Source of the DNA: Micromonospora sonchi
GTDB lineage: Bacteria > Actinomycetota > Actinomycetes > Mycobacteriales > Micromonosporaceae
Assembly (NCBI RefSeq): GCF_014646235.1
Contig: NZ_BMNB01000024.1
Location: 1-64,000 of the forward strand
Length of the DNA: 64,000 nucleotides
Direction of reading: 5' to 3'
Shown: positions 17,394 through 25,837 of the stretch, piece by piece
Layout of the letters: each line of letters begins with the position of its first letter
Numbering within the stretch: position 1 is the first letter of the stretch
The notes under the pieces: generated by a model
Databases searched by the model: none
Told to the model about the DNA's origin: nothing
The model's input: only the letters and a program-made list of their open reading frames with translations
Program-made: the position numbers and the translations under genes

Positions 17394-17981
17394 ATGACCA
17401 TTCCCGAAACCCGACCCGACGGCGCCCCCACCGACGGAGCCCGGGTCGAAGAGGCCCTGCGGCTGCTCTCCGGCGCGCCGGTCGAAGTCGATGTCGCCGT
17501 CAAGCGGCTCAGCCGTGGCAGCGGTGTCTACGCCTGGTGGGCTGGTCCTTCGATCCTTCCCGACCTCCCCGGGCCACCGAATGACAGCATCCCGTCGCTA
17601 CGGCTGCTGTATCTCGGACGGGCAACCAGCCTGCGGGGCCGGATCCTGCGCAACCATCTGAGGCGTTCGGGCAGCTCGACTCTGCGCCGTACCCTGGCCG
17701 GGCTTCTGGTGTCCGAGGGATACCGGACGACCTGGACCGATCGTGTCGTCCTGGTCCCCGAGGACGAGGCGCGGCTGACCGCGTGGATGTCCGCGCACCT
17801 GCGTTTGACGTGGGCGGAGGACGCGGAGCCGACGACCATCGAGGCCGAACTTGTCCGGCGTTTACACCCGCCGCTCAACGTACACGGCGTCGACCCCGAG
17901 CACATCCAGGCGGCCGTGGTCGCCGCCAAGAACTCATACAACGCCAGCAGCCGCCCGGACGAGCCCTCGCAAACGCCGTAA
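17394..17981 (+). CDS. GIY-YIG nuclease-like protein
   Basis: A 195-residue protein. The GIY-YIG-type core is seen as GSGVYAWWAGPS (GVY strand) followed after about 25 residues by LLYLGRATSLRGRILRNHL (the YIG strand with its catalytic-type Arg helix). The C-terminal part, LTAWMSAHLRLTW then IEAELVRRLHPPLN, includes the conserved acidic and Asn residues of small stand-alone GIY-YIG proteins. These are usually called putative nucleases; the target is unknown. ATG 17394 is preferred because AGGA lies eight bases upstream; ATG 17385 would add three residues. It is probably monocistronic, following the GH43 terminator. Confidence 0.65.
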   Translation: MTIPETRPDGAPTDGARVEEALRLLSGAPVEVDVAVKRLSRGSGVYAWWAGPSILPDLPGPPNDSIPSLRLLYLGRATSLRGRILRNHLRRSGSSTLRRTLAGLLVSEGYRTTWTDRVVLVPEDEARLTAWMSAHLRLTWAEDAEPTTIEAELVRRLHPPLNVHGVDPEHIQAAVVAAKNSYNASSRPDEPSQTP

Positions 17982-18219
17982 CCGTCTGCCCGACACGTAC
18001 CGGTGCGCGCTCATGGGCATCCGGATTCTCACCGAGCATCCGCGCGCATTCCAGGCACGAGTCTCTCCCGAAGAGTTGGTTGCCTCGGGACTCGGTACCC
18101 CACGCCTGGTCGGCGGCTGCAGCGATCCCACGCCACGTGTAGCCTTCAGCCCGCCATTGCCTGAACGGAGTGTGCCCGTGGCGGGCGTGCGACCGCGCCG
18201 GTGTCGGTGGCGTCACCGC
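17875..18219 (-). pseudogene. Probable remnant of a small conserved actinobacterial protein
   Basis: On the minus strand the segment FRQWRAEGYTWRGIAAAADQ followed by RGNQLFGRDSCLECARMLGEN resembles a small actinobacterial family with a WRxIAxxA helix and an SNQLxGMxLCExAAxxLGED block. The frame then continues past the usual end of that family and overlaps the GIY-YIG gene's 3' end by about 107 bases. This suggests that the normal C-terminus and stop have been lost. A short functional gene starting at GTG 18219 cannot be excluded. Confidence 0.35.
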
Positions 18220-19175
18220 TGTGACGTCGTGCTGGGTATTCGCTGCTCGGAGCCGGGTTGCGGCAGTGTCACGGCGGGACGGGTGCTGCGGTGTTCGTGT
18301 AGCGAGAGCAGGACGACCGAGCCCAGGACCAGGACGAGGCCAACCCATTGACTGGGGTTGAGCCGGCCGTTGAGCAGGGTGAGTCCGACGAGCGCGGCTG
18401 ACAGCGGGAAGGCAAGCTCGGCCAGGGTCGCGCGGGAGGCGGGGGTGTTTTGCAGGGCGTGGTAGTACAGCAGCAGGGCCAGCAGGCCCGGTACGGCCGC
18501 GAGCACCACCAGCCGGGGCAGCAGCGCTGGCGGTACGGCGACCGGCGTGCGTGTCGCCGCGGCGAAGCCAGCAAGCGTGACCAGGCCGACGGCGAACCGC
18601 AACGTGGTGACGTGCACAAAGGACAGCTCATGACTGACCATTCGTCCCAGCACAGTCCCGGCAGCCCACAGCAGGGCCGCGCCGACCGCGAGCGCCGCCG
18701 CACCCGCGCCACCGACGGTCACACCGAATGGATCAGGGAAGGCCAGCAGCCAGGCCCCGACCAACGCAGGCAGCGCGAACAAGGGAAACCGCCGGGTTAC
18801 GCGCTCGCCGAGCAGGGCGGCAGCCAGCACGAGGGCGAGTACCGGCTGCAACTTCTGCAGCACCTGCGGCGTGATCGGATCGCCTAGCCGGAAAGCTGCG
18901 GTGAAGAGTGTGGTCGCCAGCGCCGATGATCCCGCACCGATGACCAGCACACCCACCTTGGTGCGCCGACTACACCGGGCGAGGGAACGCAGCGCGGGGA
19001 TCAACCAGGGCGAGACGAGAAGTACGAGGACGATGTGCTCGACGAGGACGACACTCAACACCGGCAGTTGCCGGGAGAGGGGTTCTCGCAACAGGCTGGA
19101 GAAACCCCAGAAACTGGCGGCGACGGCGACGAGCCAGGTGCGGTCACCACTACGACCGGTGGCAGGGTGGGACAT
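18213..19175 (-). CDS. EamA/DMT-family transporter
   Basis: A 320-residue inner-membrane protein with about ten hydrophobic helices in two EamA repeats (first repeat roughly residues 15-140, second 150-290). Typical blocks are WLVAVAASFWGFSSLLREPL at the N-terminus and LYYHALQNTPASRATLAELA with PLSAALVGLTLLNGRLNP in the second repeat. The family exports metabolites or amino acids; the substrate here cannot be deduced. ATG 19175 has GAAAGAG eight bases upstream, favoured over the longer in-frame start. It is a single gene: the next genes on the same strand lie about 245 bases upstream. Confidence 0.85.
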   Translation of the reverse strand: MSHPATGRSGDRTWLVAVAASFWGFSSLLREPLSRQLPVLSVVLVEHIVLVLLVSPWLIPALRSLARCSRRTKVGVLVIGAGSSALATTLFTAAFRLGDPITPQVLQKLQPVLALVLAAALLGERVTRRFPLFALPALVGAWLLAFPDPFGVTVGGAGAAALAVGAALLWAAGTVLGRMVSHELSFVHVTTLRFAVGLVTLAGFAAATRTPVAVPPALLPRLVVLAAVPGLLALLLYYHALQNTPASRATLAELAFPLSAALVGLTLLNGRLNPSQWVGLVLVLGSVVLLSLHEHRSTRPAVTLPQPGSEQRIPSTTSQR

Positions 19176-19261
19176 CGCGCATCTCTTTCCACAGGTGTGC
19201 AGGCAACACGATGGCCCGCCGGACACATCAGTTCGTCGCCATCAGGGTTGAGGTGATCCAC

Positions 19262-19276
19262 GAGCGGTGACCGCTC
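19262..19276 (-). terminator. Small hairpin downstream of the F420 reductase gene
   Basis: GAGCGG-TGA-CCGCTC, a six-pair stem with a three-base loop, about 145 bases beyond the stop of the reductase gene (minus strand). It is short and has no T-tract, so it is only a possible terminator. Confidence 0.25.
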
Positions 19277-19420
19277 CCCCGCTTTCGATCTTCAACGAGG
19301 CCAGTTGTGCCACGGTGCCGACGACGCGGCGCAGCCCGGAGCCGGTCACCGACAGGTCGTGGAAACCGGCGGCGGTGAACTCTCGTCCCGAGCCGCGGCC
19401 CAGGAGGTGCGGCGGCCCCG

Positions 19421-20101
19421 TCAGATGTCGGTGATCCGGATCCCTGCATGCGCCTTGTACCGGCGGTTCACGCTGATGAGATTCGCGGTAAGTGCCTCGA
19501 CCTGGTGTGCGTTGCGCAGCCGCCCCCCGTACACGCCTCGCACGCCCGGGATGCAGCTGGCCAGATCCCGCACCAGGTCGACCGCCTCCCGCACATCTGC
19601 CAACACCAGAACGTCAGTGTCGACCGAGGCGGCCTCCGGGTCGTCGAGCGTGACCGCGCTCACGTTGTGGAACGCGCCGACCACGATGCTGTCCGGCAGC
19701 AGCGCCTGCGCCTGTTGGGTCGCCGATCCCTCCTCAACCGGGAGCGCATAGGCACCCTGCTTGTCGAAGCCGAGCGGGTTGACACAGTCGACCACCACCT
19801 TGCCAGCCAGGCTGGCCGCCAACCCTTTCAGCAGGTCAGCATGCCCTTCCCAGGGAACGGCGATCACCACAATGTCCCCGGCAACGGCCGCACCGGTGTT
19901 GTCCATGCCAGACACGGCACCGCCCGTCGCCCGGGCCAGCTCGGTGGCGGTGCCGGCAGCCCGCCCCGGGTCGCGGCTGCCGATGACCACCGCCAGCCCG
20001 GCGGCCGCGAATCGCCGCGCCAGGCCCCGACCCTGCGGGCCCGTACCACCCAGGACCGCGATGCTCTTGCCGACAAGCGACTCGGGCAGGAGATCTGTCA
20101 T
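19421..20101 (-). CDS. npdG: NADPH-dependent F420 reductase
   Basis: A 226-residue soluble enzyme transferring hydride between NADP(H) and the deazaflavin coenzyme F420. The Rossmann dinucleotide site is SIAVLGGTGPQGRGLARRF at about residues 13-31, followed by VVIGSRDPGRA, where S and R recognise the NADP phosphate, then DIVVIAVPWEGHADLL and KVVVDCVNPLGFDKQGAYAL. Length and order fit F420H2:NADP+ oxidoreductases. It lies about 70 bases downstream of etfA on the same strand. A supply of reduced F420 would suit the LLM-type oxidoreductase at 31.8-32.8 kb, so it may belong functionally to the catabolic island. Confidence 0.85.
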   Translation of the reverse strand: MTDLLPESLVGKSIAVLGGTGPQGRGLARRFAAAGLAVVIGSRDPGRAAGTATELARATGGAVSGMDNTGAAVAGDIVVIAVPWEGHADLLKGLAASLAGKVVVDCVNPLGFDKQGAYALPVEEGSATQQAQALLPDSIVVGAFHNVSAVTLDDPEAASVDTDVLVLADVREAVDLVRDLASCIPGVRGVYGGRLRNAHQVEALTANLISVNRRYKAHAGIRITDI

Positions 20102-20172
20102 GATGCCTTAACTCCTTCTGGTCAGTCTGTAGTCAGCTTCGCTAACGGGACACGAGCTGGTTGACTCGCCCA

Positions 20173-21132
20173 TCACGTGCGCTTGCGGATCTCCTCGACG
20201 GCCTGCGGTACGACCTTGAACAGGTCGCCGACCACGCCGAAGTCGGCCAGTTCGAAGATCGGTGCTTCGGCGTCCTTGTTGACCGTGACGATGGTCTTGG
20301 AGGTCTGCATCCCGGCCCGGTGCTGGATCGCCCCGGAGATACCCAGGGCGATGTACAGCTGGGGGGAGACCGTCTTGCCGGTCTGCCCGACCTGGAACTG
20401 GTGCGGGTAGAAGCCCGAATCCACCGCCGCCCGGGACGCGCCCACCGCACCGCCGAGCAGGTCGGCCAGTTCCTCGACGAGCTTGAAGTTGTCGGCGTTA
20501 CCGACACCACGACCACCGGACACGACGACGGAGGCTTCGGTCAGCTCCGGGCGGGAGCCCTTCTGCTCGGCGACCCGCTGCACCACCCGGGCCAGCTTGT
20601 CCGTGTCGCTGACGGTGACGGTGAGTTGCTCCACCTCCTGGCTGGCCGGAGCCGGGGTCGGGGACAGCGAGTTCGGGCGGACGGTAACCAGCGGCAGGCC
20701 ACGAGTGACCTTCGACTTCACGATGGTGGAACCGGCGAACACCACCTGGGTCGCGGTGCCGTCCGCAGCCAGGTCGGTCACGTCGGTCAGGATGCCGTTG
20801 TCCAGCTTCACCGCCAGGCGGGCGGCGATCTCCTTGCCCTCCTGCGACGAGGCCAGCAGCACCGCACCCGGGCGCACCCGCTTCACCAGATCGGCCAGCA
20901 CGGTGGCCTTCGGGGCCACCAGGTAGCCGTCGATCTCCTCTCCCTCCGCGGCATAAACCTTCGCCGCGCCGTACTCACCCAGCTTCGGGCTCAGCGCGTC
21001 GGCGGCGCCGGGACCGCCGAGCACGACCGCGGCGGGGGTGCCCAACTGCCGGGCGAGGGTGAGCATCTCCAGGGTGACCTTCTTGACGCCGAACTCCCCG
21101 GTGGCTTCGACGACGACGAGAATCTCAGACAT
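20173..21132 (-). CDS. etfA: Electron transfer flavoprotein alpha subunit
   Basis: A 319-residue subunit of the heterodimeric ETF, which takes electrons from acyl-CoA dehydrogenases and passes them to the respiratory chain. The N-terminal domain begins [18 protein letters not shown]. The FAD-binding C-terminal domain shows [14 protein letters not shown] (about residues 207-220), [21 protein letters not shown] and [17 protein letters not shown], all ETF-alpha signatures. ATG 21132 has GAGGGG eight bases upstream; a GTG three codons earlier is less likely. It follows etfB with only 12 bases between the genes. The three acyl-CoA dehydrogenases upstream are its likely partners. Confidence 0.95.
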   Translation of the reverse strand: MSEILVVVEATGEFGVKKVTLEMLTLARQLGTPAAVVLGGPGAADALSPKLGEYGAAKVYAAEGEEIDGYLVAPKATVLADLVKRVRPGAVLLASSQEGKEIAARLAVKLDNGILTDVTDLAADGTATQVVFAGSTIVKSKVTRGLPLVTVRPNSLSPTPAPASQEVEQLTVTVSDTDKLARVVQRVAEQKGSRPELTEASVVVSGGRGVGNADNFKLVEELADLLGGAVGASRAAVDSGFYPHQFQVGQTGKTVSPQLYIALGISGAIQHRAGMQTSKTIVTVNKDAEAPIFELADFGVVGDLFKVVPQAVEEIRKRT

Positions 21133-21144
21133 GACCCGCACCCC

Positions 21145-21924
21145 TCACACGAACTTCTCGGTGGCGAGGAACTCCACCAGCTTCACGCCGCCGTCGCCCT
21201 CATCGGTGACCTTCACGCCGGCCGACCGCGGCGGGCGCTTGGCGTGCTCCAACACCGTGCTGGTCGCCCCGTCGAAACCCACCTCAGCGGCGGCGATGCC
21301 CAGGTCGGCCAGGGCCAGGGTCTGCACCGGCTTCTTCTTCGCGGCCATGATGCCCTTGAACGACGGGTACCGCGGCTCGTTGATGGTGTCCCACACGGAA
21401 ACCACAGCCGGCGTCGAGGCGGTGACCACCTCGTAGCCCTCCTCGGTCTGCCGCTCGACGGTCAGCGTCGACCCGTCGACGGTGAGCTTCCGCGCACCGG
21501 TCAGGGCGGCCACACCCAGCCGCTCGGCGATCATGTGTGGGATCACCTGCACCCGCCCGTCCGTCGACTCCGCACCACAGATGATCAGATCCGCGCCCAG
21601 CTGGCCGAGAGCGGCGGCGAGGACCTTCGACGTCGCCACCGCGCACGAGCCGTGCAGGGCGTCGTCCACCACATGCACCGCCTTGTCCGGCCCCATCGAC
21701 AACGCCTTACGGACCGACTCGGACGCCCGATCCGGACCCATGGTCAGGATCGTCACCTCGCCGCCGTGCGCCTCCTTGATCTTCAACGCCTCCTCGATGG
21801 CATACTCATCCATCTCGTTGATGACGTTGTCCGTCGAACCACGATCGACAGTGTTGTCGTCAGAACGCAGGCTGCGGTCCGCCCCCGAATCAGGCACCTG
21901 CTTGACGAGTACGACGATATTCAT
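21145..21924 (-). CDS. etfB: Electron transfer flavoprotein beta subunit
   Basis: A 259-residue subunit starting MNIVVLVKQVPDSGADRSL. It shows the AMP- and partner-binding region NVINEMDEYAIEEALKIKE, LTMGPDRASESVRKALSMG, and the recognition-loop area ADLIICGAESTDGRVQVIP typical of ETF-beta. It pairs with the alpha subunit directly downstream. It lies 113 bases after the thioesterase gene that closes the 13-gene CoA operon on the same strand. It may be read through from that operon or have its own promoter; no clear promoter was seen in the gap. Confidence 0.95.
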   Translation of the reverse strand: MNIVVLVKQVPDSGADRSLRSDDNTVDRGSTDNVINEMDEYAIEEALKIKEAHGGEVTILTMGPDRASESVRKALSMGPDKAVHVVDDALHGSCAVATSKVLAAALGQLGADLIICGAESTDGRVQVIPHMIAERLGVAALTGARKLTVDGSTLTVERQTEEGYEVVTASTPAVVSVWDTINEPRYPSFKGIMAAKKKPVQTLALADLGIAAAEVGFDGATSTVLEHAKRPPRSAGVKVTDEGDGGVKLVEFLATEKFV

Positions 21925-22037
21925 CGCGCTTCAACGACCTCCCACTACGTAATCTGCCGGCCCAGCCAGCTCCATAACACGTCCCGGTGGGGCATCAATC
22001 TCGGTCATGCTGGTTCCCTTCGTGGCGGGCGGGGCTA

Positions 22038-22787
22038 TCAGTCGACGTCGGCCGGCCAGACGACCCGACGGTTCTGGCGCGCCTGGGCGATCATTTCGCC
22101 CATCGAGGTGTATAGAGAGGTGTCGTCCATACAGAAGTCGTCGCGGGCCCAGGCCGTGGACGACACCGCGAGGTACCACCCGTCGCGAGGAGCGGGCGGC
22201 TGCGGCCGAAGGTGAAGCGTAAAGTCGATGGTGGGGACGAACGCCGGCACACGCGGGCTGAGGAAGAGTCCGGGCGGTACCGCGTCGATAAGTACCGCCG
22301 AGCGGCCGAGTGCGCCGAGCGTGGCCACCGGCCGAGCCGACTCGTTCAGCCTCATCCAGGCGCGCGTGGCCGTCCCGGCGCCCGTGTCGGGGATCAGCCG
22401 TAGCTCGAGCAGTCGGCTCCACGGCTGGTCGCGGTACGGCGGGTCGTACCTGGGGGTCTGCTCCGGCGTGGGTATGCCGGCCAGGTCGATCGGCGCTCTG
22501 AGGATCTCGGTGCCCCGGACGCGGGCCAGCTTCGCTACGGCGCGGGCCCGGGGGTGGCCCTGGAGCAGCGAGACCTCAACGCACGCGGTCCGTCCGCCCT
22601 GGTGCCGGGGGGAGACGAGCAGATCCGCATCGCCGAGGCCCACTGAGCCGCTGAACTCGACCGCCAGGGACAGCACCTCGAACCCCGGGATGCACTGAGC
22701 GGCCTCACCGAGCGCGGCGATCACGCGACCCCCGAAGACGCCGTCGAAGCCGCGCCATTCCTCGACGAAGTGCGCGCGGTCAGCCAC
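22038..22787 (-). CDS. TesB-like double-hotdog acyl-CoA thioesterase
   Basis: A 249-residue protein of the thioesterase/TesB-like group. The N-terminal hotdog has FDGVFGGRVIAALGEAAQ, where the Gly-Gly helix is typical, and a second hotdog contains AWMRLNE and a C-terminal FCMDDTSLYTSMGEMIAQARQNR. Such enzymes hydrolyse acyl-CoA to free acid and CoA, often to relieve CoA trapping. GTG 22787 is preferred since GGGTGG stands just upstream and it overlaps the cupin stop by eight bases; ATG 22817 is the alternative. It is the last gene of the long minus-strand operon. Confidence 0.7.
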   Translation of the reverse strand: MADRAHFVEEWRGFDGVFGGRVIAALGEAAQCIPGFEVLSLAVEFSGSVGLGDADLLVSPRHQGGRTACVEVSLLQGHPRARAVAKLARVRGTEILRAPIDLAGIPTPEQTPRYDPPYRDQPWSRLLELRLIPDTGAGTATRAWMRLNESARPVATLGALGRSAVLIDAVPPGLFLSPRVPAFVPTIDFTLHLRPQPPAPRDGWYLAVSSTAWARDDFCMDDTSLYTSMGEMIAQARQNRRVVWPADVD

Positions 22788-23367
22788 GAGCCACCCGTTC
22801 CCGCACCATGATGTCACCCGAGGGAGGTTCTCCCGGCCAGTCGGCGGCGGCGCGGGCCCAGCGCGTGCCAGCGAGGTCGAATGCCTCCGCTCCCTCGGGC
22901 CAGTCGTCGACCGTGGTGATCCGCCAGCGGGTCTCCGACGTCAGCAACACCTCGCCGCGCCGGCCGGAGCGAGCATCGACGGAGATGATCGGTTCAGCGG
23001 CGGTCGGGCTGATCTCCTCCGGAGTCCGGAAGATCGCCGGACCGCCGAACCACGCCAGCGCTGTGCACCCCTGCGGCGCCTGCATTCTGGTTCGCAGGAA
23101 CCGCGCTGGGACGTGTGTCAGCTCACCCGGGCCGTGGACCTCTCCCTCGAACTCGAGGTGGCCGTCGAGCACGAAGAACTCCTCGGCGGCCAGGTAGCCA
23201 CCCGGGGTGTCGCGGACGAAGCCGACGGGAAACCGGGCCAGGAGCGTGAAGGTGTCACCGTCTGACTCCAGTGGCACGAGATCCAGGCCAAGCTCGGCCC
23301 CCAGCATCGGGACCCTGCGCCAGGGGATGCTGTCCGCGGTGAGGTCGATCGCGCGTGGCCGAGGCAT
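22780..23367 (-). CDS. Cupin-fold protein (DUF4437/ChrR-like)
   Basis: A 195-residue protein with a single cupin barrel: FTLLARFPVGFVRDTPGGYLAAEEFFVLDGHLEFEG, with the family's GGxxxxxEEFFVLxG pattern, then GELTHVPARFLRTRM. The metal-ligand His residues of classic cupins are partly replaced, as in the acetylacetone-cleaving or DUF4437-like group. Cupins in catabolic operons act as dioxygenases, isomerases or sensors; the specific role is unknown. Its ATG (23367) overlaps the preceding stop as TGATG. A second, longer cupin of the same kind lies at 37.8-38.6 kb. Confidence 0.7.
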   Translation of the reverse strand: MPRPRAIDLTADSIPWRRVPMLGAELGLDLVPLESDGDTFTLLARFPVGFVRDTPGGYLAAEEFFVLDGHLEFEGEVHGPGELTHVPARFLRTRMQAPQGCTALAWFGGPAIFRTPEEISPTAAEPIISVDARSGRRGEVLLTSETRWRITTVDDWPEGAEAFDLAGTRWARAAADWPGEPPSGDIMVRERVARG

Positions 23368-24230
23368 CAGGGCTCCGCGCGAGCCGCGAGGGCCAGGATC
23401 TTGTGCGCGTTCCTGAGCACGGCGCCGTCCACGAGGCGGCCCTGGTCGTCGAGCAGCACACCGCTCCCCTCGGCCTCTGCCGCCGCCAGCCGGCTGATCA
23501 CCGTCCGAGCCTCCTCGGCTTCCTCTCGACTGGGGGTGAACACTTCGTGCACCACGGGGACCTGAGCCGGGTGGATGCATGCGCGGCCGAGGAAACCTTG
23601 GCGACGCACCCGGCGGGTGGACTCGGCGAGGGCCTTGGCGTCCTTGGTGATCCGCGAGACGGGACCCACCGGTGGGTTGATGCCCGCAGCTGCGCTGGCC
23701 AGCACCACCATCATGCGGATGCCGGCAAGCTCGGCCTCGTCCTGGCCGGGTTCGAGTCCGGTGTCACCGGCCAGGTCCACCTCACCGATCTGCATCTGGT
23801 GCACACGTGGTCCCGCGGCGATCGCCGCCACCTGCAGCATCGCGACCGCCGACTCGACCAGCGGCATCAGCACGCTGTCGTGGTCACCGAGCGACGCGAG
23901 CTGGTCGGCCACTTCGCGGACGTCCTGCGCGGACTCCACCTTGGCGAGGGCCAGTCCGCGCAGGGTGGGGATGCCCGCCAGCGCGGCCACCTCGCCGGAC
24001 CGCCGGTTCCCGCCGTTGATCCGGACCCACAGCTCGGTGCGGAGGTCGGTCGGCTGCGCGCGCAGCCAGTCCTGTACCGCGGCGAGGGCAGGGTCCTTCT
24101 CGGCGACCGGTACGGCGTCCTCGAGGTCGACGATCAGTGCGTCCGCGCCGCGGTCGAGCGCTTTGTCGAGCTTCTCCGGGGCGTTACCCGGGACGTAGAG
24201 GTAGGTGCGTGGGAGGTCGGTGACGCTCAT
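23367..24230 (-). CDS. CitE/HpcH-type CoA ester lyase (citramalyl/malyl-CoA lyase-like)
   Basis: A 287-residue TIM-barrel enzyme of the CitE-like branch: RTYLYVPGNAPEKLDKAL at the start, DALIVDLEDAVPVAEKD with the substrate-binding acidic pair, RINGGNRR, MPLVESAVA and the metal-binding QIGEVDLAGDTGLEP block. Stand-alone CitE-like proteins cleave C-C bonds in hydroxyacyl-CoA esters such as citramalyl- or malyl-CoA, giving acetyl-CoA and a 2-oxoacid. With the MaoC, CaiB and split FAS1-type hydratase genes in the operon, a C5-dicarboxyl-CoA step is plausible but unproven. Its ATG overlaps the acyl-CoA dehydrogenase stop by four bases. Confidence 0.8.
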   Translation of the reverse strand: MSVTDLPRTYLYVPGNAPEKLDKALDRGADALIVDLEDAVPVAEKDPALAAVQDWLRAQPTDLRTELWVRINGGNRRSGEVAALAGIPTLRGLALAKVESAQDVREVADQLASLGDHDSVLMPLVESAVAMLQVAAIAAGPRVHQMQIGEVDLAGDTGLEPGQDEAELAGIRMMVVLASAAAGINPPVGPVSRITKDAKALAESTRRVRRQGFLGRACIHPAQVPVVHEVFTPSREEAEEARTVISRLAAAEAEGSGVLLDDQGRLVDGAVLRNAHKILALAARAEP

Positions 24231-25387
24231 CCCACCACCGTCTCTCCGCTGATGAGCGACTTGGCCACAACCATCCGCAAGATGTCGTTGGTGCCCTCGC
24301 CGATGCTCATCAGCATGGCATCGCGGTAGAGGCGTTCCACCTCGAACTCCGTGGAGTAGCCGTACCCTCCGTGCACCTTCATCGAGTCGATCGCCGCCTC
24401 GAGGGCCACCTCGGAGCAGAAGATCTTCGCCATGCCGGTCGGGCCGTCCGCGCGCCCCTGCCGGACGGCGTCGGCGGCCCAGTACGCCATCAGGCGGGCG
24501 GCCTGTACCTGGGTGCCGAGCTGCCCCAGCTTGAGCTGGATCGCCTGGAAGTCCGAGATCGGCCGGCCGAACGCCTTGCGCTGCTTGGCGTAGGCGAGGG
24601 CCTCGTCATGGGCACGCTGGGCGATCCCAACCGAGCGGGCCGCGATGTTCACCCGGCCCCACTCGAGGGCCGACAGCACCTGCTGCATGCCCTTGCCCTC
24701 GACGCCGCCGACCAACTGGTCACGGTGCACCCGCACGTCCTGCAGTGAGATTTCGCAGGACTCGGTGCCGTTGTAGCCGAGCTTCGGGATGTCCTTGGTG
24801 ACCTCGAAGCCGGGGGTGTCCGCCTCGATGAGCAACACACTCATCCCCTTGTGCGCTGGCGAAGCGCCGGGGTCGGTCTTGACAAGAACCGGCAGCGGGT
24901 CGGCGTACCGGGCGTTGGTGATCCACATCTTGGAGCCGTTGACGACATAGTGATCGCCGTCAAGCCGGGCAGTCGTGCGGATTCCCTGCAGGTCGGTGCC
25001 GGCGTCGGGCTCCGTCAGCCCGATACCGGTACGCCGCACACCGGTCGCCAGGTCGGGCAGGTACTTCTGCTTCTGCTCCTCCGTACCGTGCATGGCGATC
25101 AATCGGCAGGCCAGCGAGTGGCTACCGAGGATGCCGGCGATACCCATCCAGCCGCGGGCGATCTCCTCGAAGACGAGAGCGAAGGAGACCGGGTCGAGGT
25201 CGAGGCCGCCGTACTCCTCGGGCACGGTGATGCCGAACAGGCCCATGTCGGCCATGCCCTTGACGATCTCCGTCGGGTATCGGCCGGACTGCTCCCACTC
25301 CCGCGCGACGGGGACGACCTCCCGGTCCACGAATTGGCGTAGGAGAGCACGGAATTCGCGCTGTTCCTCGTTGAGCTTGAAGTCCAC
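24227..25387 (-). CDS. Acyl-CoA dehydrogenase
   Basis: A 386-residue flavoenzyme with all standard blocks: KLNEEQREFRALLRQFV, the FAD/substrate loop GIGLTEPDAGTDL, WITNARYADPLPVLVKTD, the dimer-domain Arg block AYAKQRKAFGRPISDFQAIQ and the catalytic-Glu region GGYGYSTEFEVERLYRDA. It introduces a 2,3-double bond in an acyl-CoA and passes electrons to ETF, whose genes lie downstream. GTG 25387 is chosen because GAGAGG is eight bases upstream; the in-frame TTG at 25393 is too close to it. It overlaps the CitE-like gene by four bases. The substrate is unknown. Confidence 0.9.
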   Translation of the reverse strand: MDFKLNEEQREFRALLRQFVDREVVPVAREWEQSGRYPTEIVKGMADMGLFGITVPEEYGGLDLDPVSFALVFEEIARGWMGIAGILGSHSLACRLIAMHGTEEQKQKYLPDLATGVRRTGIGLTEPDAGTDLQGIRTTARLDGDHYVVNGSKMWITNARYADPLPVLVKTDPGASPAHKGMSVLLIEADTPGFEVTKDIPKLGYNGTESCEISLQDVRVHRDQLVGGVEGKGMQQVLSALEWGRVNIAARSVGIAQRAHDEALAYAKQRKAFGRPISDFQAIQLKLGQLGTQVQAARLMAYWAADAVRQGRADGPTGMAKIFCSEVALEAAIDSMKVHGGYGYSTEFEVERLYRDAMLMSIGEGTNDILRMVVAKSLISGETVVG

Positions 25388-25432
25388 GTGCAATGCCTCT
25401 CTGTGCTGGCAAGGGGGTCGGCGTGGCGCCGG

Positions 25433-25837
25433 CTAGCGGGGAGCGGGTACGAAGACCGGCAGCGCTCGCCCGTCGTCGAGCTCGACCCAGTCCACGGCGA
25501 CGCGGTCACCGATGCGCCAGGCATCGGGCTCGGCGTTCTCGAGCCGGGTCAGGCAGATGACGCCTTCGTCCAGCCGGACCCGGGCGATGACGTAGGGGAC
25601 GTCCGTGTCGGGGACCGGCGAGCGGTACACGACCGTGAACGAGTCGACGACCCCGGTGCCGGCGGCGGTGTCGAACCGGAGCGTGTCGGTGCGTCCGCAG
25701 TGGATACACAACGAACGCGGAGGGTGCTGCACGCCGGAACACTCCACGCACCGCTGCACCGTGAGTCGGTGCTCGCGGGTCGCATCCCACCAGCCGGCCG
25801 TGACGACGTCGGCGGGGGGCACGGATGGCGCCTTCAT
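25433..25837 (-). CDS. DUF35/OB-fold zinc-ribbon partner of the thiolase
   Basis: A 134-residue protein with an N-terminal rubredoxin-like zinc ribbon, CVECSGVQHPPRSLCIHCG (two C-x2-C pairs), followed by the OB-fold: GVVDSFTVVYRSPVPD, PYVIARVRLDEGV and RIGDRVAVDWVELDD. DUF35 proteins form complexes with thiolase-fold enzymes; in steroid side-chain catabolism they support Ltp2-type retro-aldolases or supply the hydratase partner. Its ATG overlaps the thiolase stop by four bases, the usual pairing. Confidence 0.85.
   Translation of the reverse strand: MKAPSVPPADVVTAGWWDATREHRLTVQRCVECSGVQHPPRSLCIHCGRTDTLRFDTAAGTGVVDSFTVVYRSPVPDTDVPYVIARVRLDEGVICLTRLENAEPDAWRIGDRVAVDWVELDDGRALPVFVPAPR

Noticed and set aside
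20161-22215. A 684-codon open frame on the plus strand
   Set aside because: It is exactly opposite etfA and etfB, which match their families closely. High GC makes antisense frames stay open. The translation is low-complexity and resembles no family.
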